Assembly (NCBI RefSeq): GCF_004367745.1
Contig: NZ_CP037993.1
Span: 5,518,001 to 5,582,000, forward strand
Source: Herbaspirillum huttiense
GTDB taxonomy: Bacteria > Pseudomonadota > Gammaproteobacteria > Burkholderiales > Burkholderiaceae_D
Direction: 5' to 3'
Length of the DNA stretch: 64,000 nt
Part shown: piece after piece, positions 29,537 to 38,737 of the stretch
How positions within the stretch are numbered: the stretch's first letter is position 1
Layout of the letters: every line of letters begins with the position of its first letter
Made by a program: the position numbers and the translations under genes
The notes under the pieces: model-generated
The model's database searches: none
What the model was told of the DNA's origin: nothing
What the model saw: the letters and a program-made list of their open reading frames with translations, nothing else

Positions 29537-31243
29537 ATGAATCGCTACCGCCTCCTTTCTCCGCTGCTGCTCGGCGCGCTCTCCCTCCCGCTCTACAGCG
29601 CAGCACAATCTCCCGGCATCCAGCAAGAACAACTGCAGCGCGAACGAGAGCGCGTCTTGCGCGAGACCCTGGAGCAAGCGCCCGATGTGCTCACGCTGGG
29701 CCTGCCCCCTCCCGCTTCCACGTCGTTGGACTACCCCGAGGACGAACAAGCTTGCAGCCGCATCGACACGATCATCATGGAAGGAGATTCTGCGGAGCGC
29801 TTCCGGCCCGCCTTGGGCACGGTGATGAAGGCGGCAGAGGATGGTGGTGCCACCGGCCGCTGCCTGGGCAGCGAGGGTCTGCAGATCCTGCTGGCGCGCG
29901 TGCAGGCCGACATCATCGCGCGCGGCTACACCACCACGCGCGTGCTGGCACAGCCGCAGGACCTTTCGGCTGGCAGGCTGGTACTGACAGTGATACCGGG
30001 CAGGCTGCGCAAGGTGCGCATGGCCGAGGGTGCCGATGAGCGGGGCAATACGTTTTCGGCACTGCCCTTGGCGGAGGGAGATCTGCTCGACTTGCGCGCC
30101 ATCGAGCAGGGATTGGAAAACCTCAGGCGCGTGCCGACTGCGGAGGCTGACATCGAGATCACGCCCTCGGAAGAACCCGACGCGCAAGCCGGCGACAGCG
30201 ATCTGGTAGTGCAATACCGGCAGGCCTTTCCGATCCGCTTCTCGGCCTCGCTGGACGATGGCGGTGCGCGCACCACTGGCCGCTATCAGGCAGGCGTGAC
30301 GGTGGCCTATGACAACTGGTGGACGCTCAATGATCTCTTTTACGCCAGTCTCACGCGCAGCCTGGGGCGCTATGGGGATCGCGGCAGCCGCAGCCATACC
30401 GTGCATTATTCGCTGCCCTTCGGCTACTGGCTGCTCTCGGCGACGCTCTCGGGCAGCCGTTATCACCAGACGGTGGAGGGCGCCTTTGAACCGGTGGTCT
30501 ACAGCGGCCATGCCGAAACGAGCGAAGTCAAACTGTCGCGCCTCCTGCGACGCGATGCCACCAGCAAGAGCCATGTCGCTGCCCGGCTGTTGCTGCGCAA
30601 GTCCTTCAATTTCGTCGACCAGATCCCGCTGGCGCCGCAACAGCGCAGGATGACGGCATGGGAATGGAGCTTGAATCACCGCCACTTCGTCGGCCCGGCC
30701 GTGGCCGAGATCAACCTGAGCTATCGCCGTGCACTGGACCGGCAAGGCCGTGCGCCCGAGAGCGAACTCGACCTGCCGCAGATCACCACGCGCTATGGAC
30801 TGTGGCTGGCGGACGCAGCGATCAATGCGCCCTTCACGCTGGGCGCAGCACGCTTACGTTACAACGCAACGGCGCGCGCCCAATGGAACCGGGGCAAGCT
30901 GCCGGCGCAGGATCAGTTCGCCATCGGCGGACGCTATACCGTGCGTGGCTTTGATGGCGACATGAACTTGCAGGCCGAGCGCGGCTGGCTGCTGCGCAAT
31001 GAGTTGTCCTGGAGGATGGGAGAAGGCGGGCAGGAAGTGTACGCCGGCGTCGATACCGGCGCGGTAGCGGGACCACTGACGCAAAGCCTGAGCGGGCGCC
31101 GCTTGAGCGGTGCCGTTTTGGGCTGGCGTGGCAACGTGGACAAGCTCGGCATGGAGCTCTTCATCGCTGCGCCACTGACCAGGCCACAGGGATTCCCCAC
31201 CGGTACGCTGACCGGCGGGTTCAGCCTGCAATGGTCGTATTGA
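29537..31243 (+). CDS. cdiB: TpsB/CdiB outer-membrane transporter (ShlB/FhaC/HecB family)
   Basis: The 568-residue product should form the 16-strand outer-membrane barrel that exports CdiA. It has a signal peptide (MNRYRLLSPLLLGALSLPLYSAAQS), a plug/linker region, two POTRA domains at about 75-230, and the barrel with the family's VRGF motif (YTVRGFDGD) near residue 475 and a final FSLQWSY strand. I start it at 29537 because the signal peptide begins there; the frame upstream adds 17 residues without family character. Unlike most cdiBA loci, it is transcribed away from its exoprotein gene. Confidence 0.92.
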   Translation: MNRYRLLSPLLLGALSLPLYSAAQSPGIQQEQLQRERERVLRETLEQAPDVLTLGLPPPASTSLDYPEDEQACSRIDTIIMEGDSAERFRPALGTVMKAAEDGGATGRCLGSEGLQILLARVQADIIARGYTTTRVLAQPQDLSAGRLVLTVIPGRLRKVRMAEGADERGNTFSALPLAEGDLLDLRAIEQGLENLRRVPTAEADIEITPSEEPDAQAGDSDLVVQYRQAFPIRFSASLDDGGARTTGRYQAGVTVAYDNWWTLNDLFYASLTRSLGRYGDRGSRSHTVHYSLPFGYWLLSATLSGSRYHQTVEGAFEPVVYSGHAETSEVKLSRLLRRDATSKSHVAARLLLRKSFNFVDQIPLAPQQRRMTAWEWSLNHRHFVGPAVAEINLSYRRALDRQGRAPESELDLPQITTRYGLWLADAAINAPFTLGAARLRYNATARAQWNRGKLPAQDQFAIGGRYTVRGFDGDMNLQAERGWLLRNELSWRMGEGGQEVYAGVDTGAVAGPLTQSLSGRRLSGAVLGWRGNVDKLGMELFIAAPLTRPQGFPTGTLTGGFSLQWSY

Positions 31244-31285
31244 ATGAAAAGAATGCCGCGCAGGATGGCGGGCAAGCGCCGCGCT

Positions 31286-31441
31286 TCACTGCTGGCGATA
31301 ACGCCGCAGGCCGCGCACCGGCAGCTTGTCCGATTCGATGAGCGCCTTTTTCAGTGCACGCTTGTGCAGCAGCGCGCCCCCAATCAGTGCGACGGCGGCC
31401 AGGACGATGATGAGGACATTGACGAGATCAAAGTGTTGCAT
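31286..31441 (-). CDS. 51-residue single-span membrane protein
   Basis: A short frame on the minus strand codes for 51 residues. Residues ~5-25 (DLVNVLIIVLAAVALIGGAL) form one clear membrane segment, followed by a basic tail (HKRALKKAL, RGLRRYRQQ) that should stay in the cytoplasm. The ATG at 31441 is preceded by an AGGGGGG ribosome binding site at good spacing. I do not recognise the family. The good translation signal and membrane pattern make it a real small gene rather than a chance frame; it converges with the TpsB gene. Confidence 0.7.
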   Translation of the reverse strand: MQHFDLVNVLIIVLAAVALIGGALLHKRALKKALIESDKLPVRGLRRYRQQ

Positions 31442-31750
31442 GATTCCCCCCTACGGCTAATAACGATAGATACATGGAACGCGGGCATGGCCCTTCCGGC
31501 TGAGCCGGTCCGCAAGACGCCCCCGGTAGCGCCCTGCGTGGCCTGTTTTTATTGCAGGCTTGTGGAAAACATAGCACGCATGAAGGGAAGACAGTAAATC
31601 ATATAAATAATTTCCCGAATATTTCACCTTCGCGCAACAAAAAGCACGACCGTTATATTTTGTCGCTTTTTGTCCTATAATCGCCGGACAAAAGCGGCAT
31701 GGGGTCCAGCCCTGTTGCCTTGAGATAATGACAACCCAAGAGAGACGACC
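31442..31750. other. Intergenic region before the nitronate monooxygenase gene
   Basis: No gene is seen in these 309 bases. They hold the start region of the small membrane gene on the minus strand and the promoter/operator of the nitronate monooxygenase gene at 31668-31693. Confidence 0.6.
31668..31693 (+). promoter_or_regulatory. Promoter -10 inside an inverted repeat, before the nitronate monooxygenase gene
   Basis: A perfect TATAAT hexamer at 31676-31681 lies between the arms of an 8-bp inverted repeat, TTTTGTCC and GGACAAAA, separated by 10 bases. A repressor bound here would block RNA polymerase. The -35 region is weak, which would fit a regulated promoter. Confidence 0.65.
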
Positions 31751-32725
31751 ATGCCACCAGCCCCTGCTTACCCCAAAGCATTGCAAGATCTGCGCCTGCC
31801 CATCATCTGCTCGCCCATGTTCATCGCCAGCGGCCCGGCCCTGGTGGCAGCCCAGTGCAAGGCCGGGCTGGTCGGATCGTTTCCTGCCCTCAATGCGCGC
31901 CCGGCCGAGCTGCTCGACACCTGGCTGACCCAGCTGCAGGAAGAGCTTGCCCAATGGCAAGCGGAACATCCGCAACGCAAGGCGGGACCGATCGCGGTCA
32001 ACCAGATCGTGCACCAGTCCAACGACCGCCTGGCCCAGGACGTGGCCACCTGCGTGAAGCACCAGGTGCCCATCATCATCTCCAGCCTGCGCGCACCGCC
32101 CAAGGAGATGCTGGATGCCGTGCACAGCTATGGCGGCATCGTGCTGCATGACGTGATCTCGCTGCGCCATGCCGAGAAGGCCCTGGAAGCCGGTGTCGAT
32201 GGCCTGATCCTGGTGGCCGCCGGTGCGGGTGGCCATGCAGGTACGCTCTCGCCCTTCGCGCTGGTGGGTGAAGTGCGCAAGATGTTCAAGGGACCGCTGG
32301 CCCTGTCCGGCTCCATCGCCACGGGCGATGCGGTGCTGGCAGCGCAGGCCATGGGCGCGGACTTTGCCTACATGGGCTCGCGCTGGCTGGCCACGCGTGA
32401 ATCCAATGTCGACGACGCCTACCGCCAGGCCATCGTGGAGTCGACCGCCGCCGATGTGGTCTACACCAACCTCTTCACCGGCGTGCACGGCAACTACCTG
32501 AAGAAGTCCATCGTCAATGCCGGCCTCGATCCGGACAACCTGCCCGAAGCCGACAAGACCAAGATGAACTTCGGTTCCGGCGGCGGCAGCAAGGCCAAGG
32601 CATGGCGCGATATCTGGGGCGCAGGCCAAGGCGTGGGACTGATGGAAGATGTGCCGACCGTGGCCGAGATGGTGGATAGGCTGGAAGAGGAATATCGCGC
32701 CGCGCGTGCGCGACTGTCGCTGTGA
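31751..32725 (+). CDS. Nitronate monooxygenase family protein
   Basis: A 324-residue FMN-dependent TIM-barrel enzyme of the nitronate monooxygenase (2-nitropropane dioxygenase) family, which oxidises alkyl nitronates such as propionate 3-nitronate. Family signs are the N-terminal LPIICSPMFIASGP, the phosphate-binding VAAGAGGHAGTLSPFALV with the catalytic-type histidine, and LSGSIATGDAVLAAQAMGADFAYMGSRWLAT. A GAGAGACGACC leader with a modest ribosome binding site precedes the ATG. It is monocistronic, with its own promoter dyad and terminator. Confidence 0.92.
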   Translation: MPPAPAYPKALQDLRLPIICSPMFIASGPALVAAQCKAGLVGSFPALNARPAELLDTWLTQLQEELAQWQAEHPQRKAGPIAVNQIVHQSNDRLAQDVATCVKHQVPIIISSLRAPPKEMLDAVHSYGGIVLHDVISLRHAEKALEAGVDGLILVAAGAGGHAGTLSPFALVGEVRKMFKGPLALSGSIATGDAVLAAQAMGADFAYMGSRWLATRESNVDDAYRQAIVESTAADVVYTNLFTGVHGNYLKKSIVNAGLDPDNLPEADKTKMNFGSGGGSKAKAWRDIWGAGQGVGLMEDVPTVAEMVDRLEEEYRAARARLSL

Positions 32726-33113
32726 GGCGACGCTTTTGCAGTAACGGATGAGCTTCACGCCATCATGAGCGGTGTGAAAAAATAAGTAAAAGGCGGACCG
32801 CTACCCGGGTCCGCCTTTTTTTTCATGTGCGGCCATTCGCAGCAGATGGGGAACGCAGCCAGTCCTGGCGCGTCCAAGCGGGCATCTGCTCTTCTCTTTC
32901 CGCGCCTTGTGCGCCGGCTTGTACGAATTGTCTGTCGGACAAAATCTTATTTTTCATCTCACTTTGTAACTCGCGGCACTTCTGTTATGAGGCCCGGTCG
33001 TACTTGTTCGCTTCATGCAGATGCAAGGCGTGATGATGCGCTGTGGCCACTCTCACACGGCATCGCCCTGCGGCAAAAGAAGAGTCAACCATTCAATTGC
33101 GAGGACCACCACC
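32726..33113. other. Intergenic region with terminator, before a small hydrophilic gene
   Basis: No gene is seen in these 388 bases apart from the terminator at 32790-32823. A CGGACAAAA at 32937-32945 repeats one arm of the dyad at 31668-31693 and may be a half-site; it is followed by the AT-rich TCTTATTTTTC, the most promoter-like stretch for the gene at 33114. Confidence 0.4.
32790..32823 (+). terminator. Rho-independent terminator of the nitronate monooxygenase gene
   Basis: A 10-bp stem (AAGGCGGACC / GGTCCGCCTT) with an 8-nt loop is followed by a run of eight T. Confidence 0.92.
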
Positions 33114-33383
33114 ATGACCAGCTTCCTGAGAACCAGAAAAGACCGTCACCCCAAACATGACAAGCCGCGCCTGCCGCATGAGCATGACCAGCATGCGGAC
33201 CGCCAGGACGCCGCCAACAGCGGCCATGCCGTCGAGCGCCCCGAGATTCGCCAGGCATATGACGATATCCGCAAGGGCCAGGTCGATACCGACCTGCGCG
33301 GCACGGGCGGACTGGATGAAGTGAACAAACGGCCCGGCAGCCGCTCTGCCGAAGCGCCCCGCAAGGAGCGCGACGAGGGCTGA
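33114..33383 (+). CDS. Small hydrophilic protein of unknown function
   Basis: An 89-residue, highly charged protein rich in His, Asp, Arg and Lys, with no membrane segment and no recognised domain. The N-terminal half is basic (FLRTRKDRHPKHDKPRLPHEHD) and the C-terminus reads GSRSAEAPRKERDEG, so it is probably disordered. A GAGGA site lies at 33101-33105, nine bases before the ATG, which is why I start here and not at the longer frame from 33015. Such proteins are common in Burkholderiales and uncharacterised. Confidence 0.65.
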   Translation: MTSFLRTRKDRHPKHDKPRLPHEHDQHADRQDAANSGHAVERPEIRQAYDDIRKGQVDTDLRGTGGLDEVNKRPGSRSAEAPRKERDEG

Positions 33384-33435
33384 AGCCCCCTTCAGGTCCT
33401 GCCGCGCCGGTCCCGGACTGGCCGACGCGCAGGCT

Positions 33436-34131
33436 TCACAGACCGGATTGCACGATCCAGTCAGAGATGATCCCGAACAATTCCTGCGGCTTTTCCATCG
33501 GCGTCATGTGACCGCAGTCGCCGATGATCTCCAGGCGCGAGTGCGGTATCTGGCGCGCCATCTCTTCCGATTCCTCCACACTGCGCAGCTTGTCTTCGTC
33601 ACTGCTGACGATGAGTACCGGGCATTGCAGCCGTTGCAGATCCTCGGCGTTGCTGTCGCGCAGGGTCTGCAACTGCCGCAGGAATACGTCCTTGCCATTG
33701 GCCAGGGCCATGGCCTGCAGCCGGTCCAGCAGGCCGCGATCGGTGCTGCGCGCCGGGTGCAGCGAAGAGGCCAGTGCGCGCGATGTCAGTCCCTTGAAGG
33801 GGGTGCGCTGGGCCAGCTCGATCTGCGCCAGTGTGCCCGCCGATTCGCGCTCGGTCTGCGGGCGCGATGAGGTATTGAGCAAACCCAGGCCCAGCACGCG
33901 TTCCGGTGCCTTGAGCGCAATGGCTTGCGCCACGAAGCCGCCCATCGAAAATCCGAACAGCACGAAGCGCTCCGGCGCCTGGCGCAGCACGGCGTCGGCC
34001 ATGGCCTGGATGCCGATATCCTGGCCGAGGTCGCCGAAGGTCAGTGCACCCAGCGTGGATAGATCGGCCTGCATGTCATCCCACAGGTGGGCATTGAGCA
34101 TGAAGCCCGGCAGCAGGACCAGATTGCGCAT
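33436..34131 (-). CDS. Alpha/beta hydrolase
   Basis: A 231-residue alpha/beta hydrolase fold protein. LVLLPGFMLNAHLWDD gives the oxyanion region, FGFSMGGFVA the nucleophile elbow with its serine, SSDEDKLR the acidic residue and IGDCGHMTPMEKP the catalytic histidine. No signal peptide. The ATG at 34131 has AAGGA at good spacing and starts at the first strand; an ATG six codons up has none. The MFS gene at 34180 is 48 bases upstream on the same strand, so they probably share a transcript. The substrate is unknown. Confidence 0.88.
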   Translation of the reverse strand: MRNLVLLPGFMLNAHLWDDMQADLSTLGALTFGDLGQDIGIQAMADAVLRQAPERFVLFGFSMGGFVAQAIALKAPERVLGLGLLNTSSRPQTERESAGTLAQIELAQRTPFKGLTSRALASSLHPARSTDRGLLDRLQAMALANGKDVFLRQLQTLRDSNAEDLQRLQCPVLIVSSDEDKLRSVEESEEMARQIPHSRLEIIGDCGHMTPMEKPQELFGIISDWIVQSGL

Positions 34132-34179
34132 CGTATTTTTTCCTTGCATCAGAGGTAGTAGAAGTGAAAAGCGGAGGCC

Positions 34180-35340
34180 TTACTGCAGCCACTGCGCGCG
34201 GCGGCTGGACCCGGCCATGGCCAGGCACAAGACGCCCAGCAAGGCCAGTGCAGCCTGCAATCCCCAGCCATGGGCGAGGAAGCCGAACACCGGCGGGCCG
34301 ATCAGGCTGCCGCTGTAGCCCAGCGTGGCCACCGCCGCCAGGGCGCTGGAACCATGCCGTCCGGCAGCGCTGAAGACGAACGGGAAGACCGCGGCCACGC
34401 CGGTCCCGGCAATGGCAAAGCCAAGAATGGCCAGCGTCATGCCGGGTGCCGCCACGGCCAGGGCGATGCCCAAGCTCGCGATGAGCGTGCCGACCCACAC
34501 CACGCGGCGCGCGTCATAGCGTGCCTTGAGACGGTCGCCGATCATGCGCATGATGAGCATCATCCCGGCGAAGGCAGCATAGGCCAAGGGCGTGGCACCA
34601 TCGCTGGCACCGATATGATCCTTCATGTAGATACCGCTCCAGTCGGCCACCGAACCTTCGACGATGGCGCCGCAGAAGGCGATCACGCCCAGCACCACCA
34701 GATGTCCGTGCGGTAGCGCGAAGAGCTTGCGTGCGGGATCGTGCTCGGGGCGGTCATCGGGCAGCGCTTCATAGCAGGCGTAGAGCGGATAGAGGAACAG
34801 CGCGGCCACCAGCAGGAAGTGCCAGATCGGTGCGATGCCCATGCCCGCCACGGCACTGGCGGCGAGCGCACCGGAGAAGGTGCCCACGCAGAACCAGCCG
34901 TGCAGCATGGACATGATGGGTCGGCCGGCGTCGCGTTCGGCCTGGGCGCCCAGCGCATTGATGGCGACGTCGAAGCAGCTGGACGCCGCACCATAGAGCG
35001 TGCAGATCAGCATGAGAGAGGCCACGTTCGGCGCCAGTCCCAGCAAGGGCAGCGACACCAGCAGGGCCAGCCCCGCGTAGAGCGTGCTGTGGCGCGCGCC
35101 GTAATGGCCGGTGATCCAGGCGGCCAGCGGGAAGGAGCCGACCGCGCCGATGCCGCCACACAGCAGCACCAGCGCCAGCGTGGCCGCATCGAGCTGCAGA
35201 TGGTCCCGGATGGCGGGAATGCGGGCCGCCCAGGTGGAAAACACCACGCCCAGCAACAGGAAGAAGAGCGGGATGGCAAACTTGCGCCAGATCAGGCGCA
35301 GGGCAGAAGACGGGCGGGAAGTGGACAGCTTTGTTGTCAT
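34180..35340 (-). CDS. MFS transporter
   Basis: A 386-residue major facilitator with about twelve hydrophobic segments. The first half includes the loop GHYGARHS after segment 2 and FDVAINALGAQAERDAGRPIMSMLHGWFCVG, a pattern of the YbjJ/FucP-like group of small-molecule carriers. A cytoplasmic loop near residues 195-205 (DDRPEHDPARK) separates the halves. It is the first gene of a pair with the alpha/beta hydrolase; import and hydrolysis of an ester or lactone is a possible joint role but is inference. Confidence 0.88.
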   Translation of the reverse strand: MTTKLSTSRPSSALRLIWRKFAIPLFFLLLGVVFSTWAARIPAIRDHLQLDAATLALVLLCGGIGAVGSFPLAAWITGHYGARHSTLYAGLALLVSLPLLGLAPNVASLMLICTLYGAASSCFDVAINALGAQAERDAGRPIMSMLHGWFCVGTFSGALAASAVAGMGIAPIWHFLLVAALFLYPLYACYEALPDDRPEHDPARKLFALPHGHLVVLGVIAFCGAIVEGSVADWSGIYMKDHIGASDGATPLAYAAFAGMMLIMRMIGDRLKARYDARRVVWVGTLIASLGIALAVAAPGMTLAILGFAIAGTGVAAVFPFVFSAAGRHGSSALAAVATLGYSGSLIGPPVFGFLAHGWGLQAALALLGVLCLAMAGSSRRAQWLQ

Positions 35341-35606
35341 CGATCAGTCAGGAATGTAAACTGCGCAGAATCATTTCTTTCCTGAAATGAGTTTCAATAT
35401 TGCAGACCGCTATTATCCGACAACCGGGAAAACGCATGCACATGCGTCGTCGGACCAGCGGGTCGGGGCTTCCCCAAGAGGGGCTCATTCAGAGAAAAGG
35501 AACCGGCAAAGGTTCACGGCAGGTGCATCGCCTGTCACCCTCCATCGAGCAACACCTCTGAGCGACCGTGCACGCTGCCAGCGGCTGCAATCACGCAGGG
35601 ACAGGA

Positions 35607-36206
35607 ATGCCAGTTTCAGAACCGAACAAGATCTACCAAGAAGTCATCGATGCATTGATCGCCCTGCATCGGCTCACTGACGGCTATACGCCCAATCACG
35701 AAGACCAGACCGCCGAGCTGGCGGTGATGATCGGCCGTCATCTGGCCCTGCCGGCCGAGCGCATCGACGTGCTGCACATGGCCGCCCAAGTGCACGACAT
35801 CGGCAAAGCCAGAATACCGCTCGATTTGCTGACCAAACCCGGCCGCATTACCGCTGACGAATACGGCGTGCTCAAGACCCACGTGCAGTTCGGTTACGAG
35901 ATCTTGAACAAGATCAGCTTCCCCTTCAACCTTGCCGAGATCGTCTGGTGCCATCACGAGTACCTTGATGGCAGCGGCTATCCGCGCGGCATCGGCGGCG
36001 ATGCGCTGCCGCTGGAGGCGCGCATCCTGACCGTGGCTGACATCGTCGAGTCGATGTCGGCCGACCGGCCTTACCGCAAATCGCTGGGCATGGCAGTCGC
36101 CCTGGAAGAAATCCAGCGCCAGAGCGGGTCTCGCCTCGATCCCGTGGTAGTGGATGCCTGTCTGCATGTGGTGCAGCAACACAACTGGCGGCCGGTCACC
36201 AACTAG
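35607..36206 (+). CDS. HD-GYP domain cyclic-di-GMP phosphodiesterase
   Basis: A 199-residue stand-alone HD-GYP domain. The metal-binding series is intact: NHEDQTAEL, AQVHDIGKARIP, K-T-H in VLKTHVQFGYEIL, VWCHHEYLDGSGYPRG with the GYP motif, and TVADIVESMSADRPYR. Such domains cleave c-di-GMP to GMP or pGpG. No sensor or receiver domain is attached, so partner proteins must supply input. The ATG at 35607 is chosen because AGGGACAGGA precedes it. It is divergent from the MFS gene with 266 bases between. Confidence 0.9.
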   Translation: MPVSEPNKIYQEVIDALIALHRLTDGYTPNHEDQTAELAVMIGRHLALPAERIDVLHMAAQVHDIGKARIPLDLLTKPGRITADEYGVLKTHVQFGYEILNKISFPFNLAEIVWCHHEYLDGSGYPRGIGGDALPLEARILTVADIVESMSADRPYRKSLGMAVALEEIQRQSGSRLDPVVVDACLHVVQQHNWRPVTN

Positions 36207-36277
36207 GGCAGCGGTTTGACCGCTTCGGCTACACTGGCACCCCACACCACAACAAGACCGCCAGGAGACGCCATTCC

Positions 36278-37513
36278 ATGCCCCCGCACGCCGCGCATGC
36301 GCCCTCGCCTTTCATCCTGCGCCATCCCATCCTGACCGCCCTGGCCCTGTCGCTGGGCACGGCCGTGGCGCTGGGGGTGGCGCGTTTCTCCTATGCCCTG
36401 CTGCTGGCACCCATGCGCAGCGACCTCGGCTGGCCTTACCTCATCGCCGGCGGCATGAATACCGGCAATGCCTTGGGCTATCTGCTGGGCGCGCTGCTGA
36501 CGCCGCGCCTGATGCGCCGCTATCAGGCGCACCGCGTGCTGATAGCGGGCGCCTTTGCCACCGCCCTGCTGTCCTTCCTGCCGGCGCTGACCACGGACAC
36601 GCTGCTGCAATTGCTGCTGCGGATAGTAACGGGTGTGACCAGTGCGCTCATCTTCGTCTCGGGCGGATTGCTGGTGAGCCGGCTGGCGGCCTTGCATGCG
36701 CAGCGCGCCGGCCTGCTGCTGGGCTTGTATTACGGCGGTACCGGCATCGGCATCGTGGCCGCCTCGCTGCTGGTGCCACCGGTAATGGAGGCCGCAGCCG
36801 CCCGGGGTGCGCCCCATCCGTGGCAATGGGCGTGGATCCTGCTGGGTGCGCTGGCGCTGGTGGCCAGCCTGGTCATGACGCTGCCCGCGCGGCTGATGCC
36901 GACCTCCCCGGCGCAGGCGGCAGGAGGCGGGGCCTGGCGTCCGCGCAGTTTGTTGTTCGGGCTGACCGGTTATTTATTCTTCGGTCTCGGGTACATCGGC
37001 TACATGACCTTCGTCATCGCCTTGCTGAAGGAAGAAGGGATGGCACCGGCGCGCATCACGCTGTTCTTTGCGCTGCTGGGCGCGGCGACCTTTGCGTCTT
37101 CACGCATCTGGGCGCGCATGCTGGACCGCTTCCGGGGCGGACAATCGCTGGCCATCCTCAACGGCCTGCTGTGCCTGGCCACGCTGCTGCCGGCCACGAC
37201 GGCCGCGCCGGTGGCAGTGTTTGCCTCAGGGCTGCTGTTTGGCGGCTGCTTCCTGTCGGCCGTGGCGTCGACCACGGCCATGGTGCGTCACAACCTCCCG
37301 CCCTCGGACTGGCCAGCCGGCATCAGCGCCTTCACCATCATCTTTGCCGTGGGGCAGATCATCGGCCCGTCCATCGTCGGATGGATCGCCGATGGTGCCG
37401 GCGGCCTGCAACGCGGCTTGACGTTTTCTGCACTGATGCTGCTGGCGGGGGCGCTGGTGGCGTGGCGGCAAAGGCCGCTGGGCGAGGGCGAGGGACGCAC
37501 CGCAGGCGTCTGA
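36278..37513 (+). CDS. MFS transporter, YbfB/YjiJ type
   Basis: A 411-residue membrane protein with about twelve spans. The N-terminus ALSLGTAVALGVARFSYALLLAPMRSDLGW and the loop GGMNTGNALGYLLGALL are typical of the YbfB/YjiJ family of major facilitators. CAGGAGACG precedes the ATG. Its substrate is unknown. It converges with hisC over a hairpin at 37529-37557. Confidence 0.88.
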   Translation: MPPHAAHAPSPFILRHPILTALALSLGTAVALGVARFSYALLLAPMRSDLGWPYLIAGGMNTGNALGYLLGALLTPRLMRRYQAHRVLIAGAFATALLSFLPALTTDTLLQLLLRIVTGVTSALIFVSGGLLVSRLAALHAQRAGLLLGLYYGGTGIGIVAASLLVPPVMEAAAARGAPHPWQWAWILLGALALVASLVMTLPARLMPTSPAQAAGGGAWRPRSLLFGLTGYLFFGLGYIGYMTFVIALLKEEGMAPARITLFFALLGAATFASSRIWARMLDRFRGGQSLAILNGLLCLATLLPATTAAPVAVFASGLLFGGCFLSAVASTTAMVRHNLPPSDWPAGISAFTIIFAVGQIIGPSIVGWIADGAGGLQRGLTFSALMLLAGALVAWRQRPLGEGEGRTAGV

Positions 37514-37528
37514 CGTTTTCTGCACATC

Positions 37529-37557
37529 GGGCCGCGCGGCCAACACCGGCGCGGCCC
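37529..37557. terminator. GC-rich hairpin between convergent genes
   Basis: A 9-bp perfect stem (GGGCCGCGC / GCGCGGCCC) with an 11-nt loop lies in the 57-base gap between the MFS gene and hisC. No T run follows on either strand, so terminator function is only likely. Confidence 0.45.
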
Positions 37558-37570
37558 GCAGAGGGGATAC

Positions 37571-38653
37571 TTACTGCTGGCCGAGATGGCGGCGCAATGC
37601 CTCCACCAAGGTGCCGCAATCCTCATCGGTGCCGATGGTGATGCGCAGGAACTGCTTGATGCGCTCGCTCTTGAAGTGGCGCACGATGATGCCGTCGCTG
37701 CGCAAGGCAGCGGCCAGCTCGGCGGCATCGCGCTGCGGATGGCGGGCGAAGACGAAGTTGGCCGCCGAGGGCAGGACCTCGAAGCCGAGTGCTTCCAGCT
37801 GCGTCACCAGTGCGGTGCGGCTGGCGATGACCATGTCGCAGGTCTTGCGGAAATAGTCCTCGTCCTCGATGGCGGCGGTGGCACCGGCGATGGCGGGGCG
37901 GTCCAGCGGATAGGAGTTGAAGCTGTTCTTGACGCGTTCCAGCGCATCGATCAGGTCGGCATGGCCGATTGCGAAACCGACCCGCATGCCGGCCAGTGCG
38001 CGCGACTTGGAGAAGGTCTGCACCACCAGCAGGTTGGGATAGCGCTGCACCAGCGGGATGGCGCTCTCGCCGCCGAAATCGATATAAGCCTCATCGACCA
38101 CCACCACGCGCTCCGGGTTGCCCTGCAGGATGCGCTCCACTTCGTCCAGTCCCAGCAGGCAGCCGGTCGGCGCATTGGGATTGGGGAAGATGATGCCGCC
38201 GATGGCATCGCCATGGCCGAGGTAATCCTCGGTGCGCAGGGTGAAATCCTCGGCCAGCGGCACGGCGCGATAGTCGACCTGGTACAGGCCGGCATAGGTC
38301 GGATAGAAGCTGTAGGTGATGTCCGGGAACAGGATGGGCTTGCCATGTTGCAGCAGGGCCTGGAAGGCGTGCGCCAGCACTTCGTCGGAGCCGTTGCCCA
38401 CGAACACCTCGCGCGCGCTGATGCCGTCGGCGGCATGGCGGCGGGCGATGGCCAGCTTCAGGGGTTCGGCGTCGGGATTGGGATACAGGCGCAGGTTGTC
38501 GCTGACCTCGCGGGCGATGGCCTGCAGGGCCAGCGGCGACGGGCCATACGGGCTCTCGTTGGTATTGAGCTTGACCAAGCGCGCGATCTTGGGTTGTTCG
38601 CCGGGGGTGTAGGGCGTCAGGCGGCTGACGATGGGACTCCAGAACTTGCTCAT
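37571..38653 (-). CDS. hisC: Histidinol-phosphate aminotransferase
   Basis: A PLP-dependent fold-type I aminotransferase of 360 residues that converts imidazole-acetol phosphate and glutamate to histidinol phosphate. It carries [33 protein letters not shown] and the PLP-lysine Lys216 in [14 protein letters not shown]. It stands alone, outside a his operon, so it may be a second HisC paralogue with a role in aromatic amino-acid transamination. An AraC-like gene lies 84 bases upstream on the same strand. Confidence 0.93.
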   Translation of the reverse strand: MSKFWSPIVSRLTPYTPGEQPKIARLVKLNTNESPYGPSPLALQAIAREVSDNLRLYPNPDAEPLKLAIARRHAADGISAREVFVGNGSDEVLAHAFQALLQHGKPILFPDITYSFYPTYAGLYQVDYRAVPLAEDFTLRTEDYLGHGDAIGGIIFPNPNAPTGCLLGLDEVERILQGNPERVVVVDEAYIDFGGESAIPLVQRYPNLLVVQTFSKSRALAGMRVGFAIGHADLIDALERVKNSFNSYPLDRPAIAGATAAIEDEDYFRKTCDMVIASRTALVTQLEALGFEVLPSAANFVFARHPQRDAAELAAALRSDGIIVRHFKSERIKQFLRITIGTDEDCGTLVEALRRHLGQQ

Positions 38654-38737
38654 GAGAAATCAGCCCGGACCGGGCCACACAGAATTGAGGGAAAGCGCAG
38701 ATGGTAGCAAACTTGCCGCCACCCGGCCGCAGATGCC

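Noticed and set aside
31244..31597. A 117-codon plus-strand frame after the TpsB gene
   Set aside because: It starts directly at the TpsB stop without a ribosome binding site and shows no domain; the minus-strand small membrane gene in the same place has much better signals.
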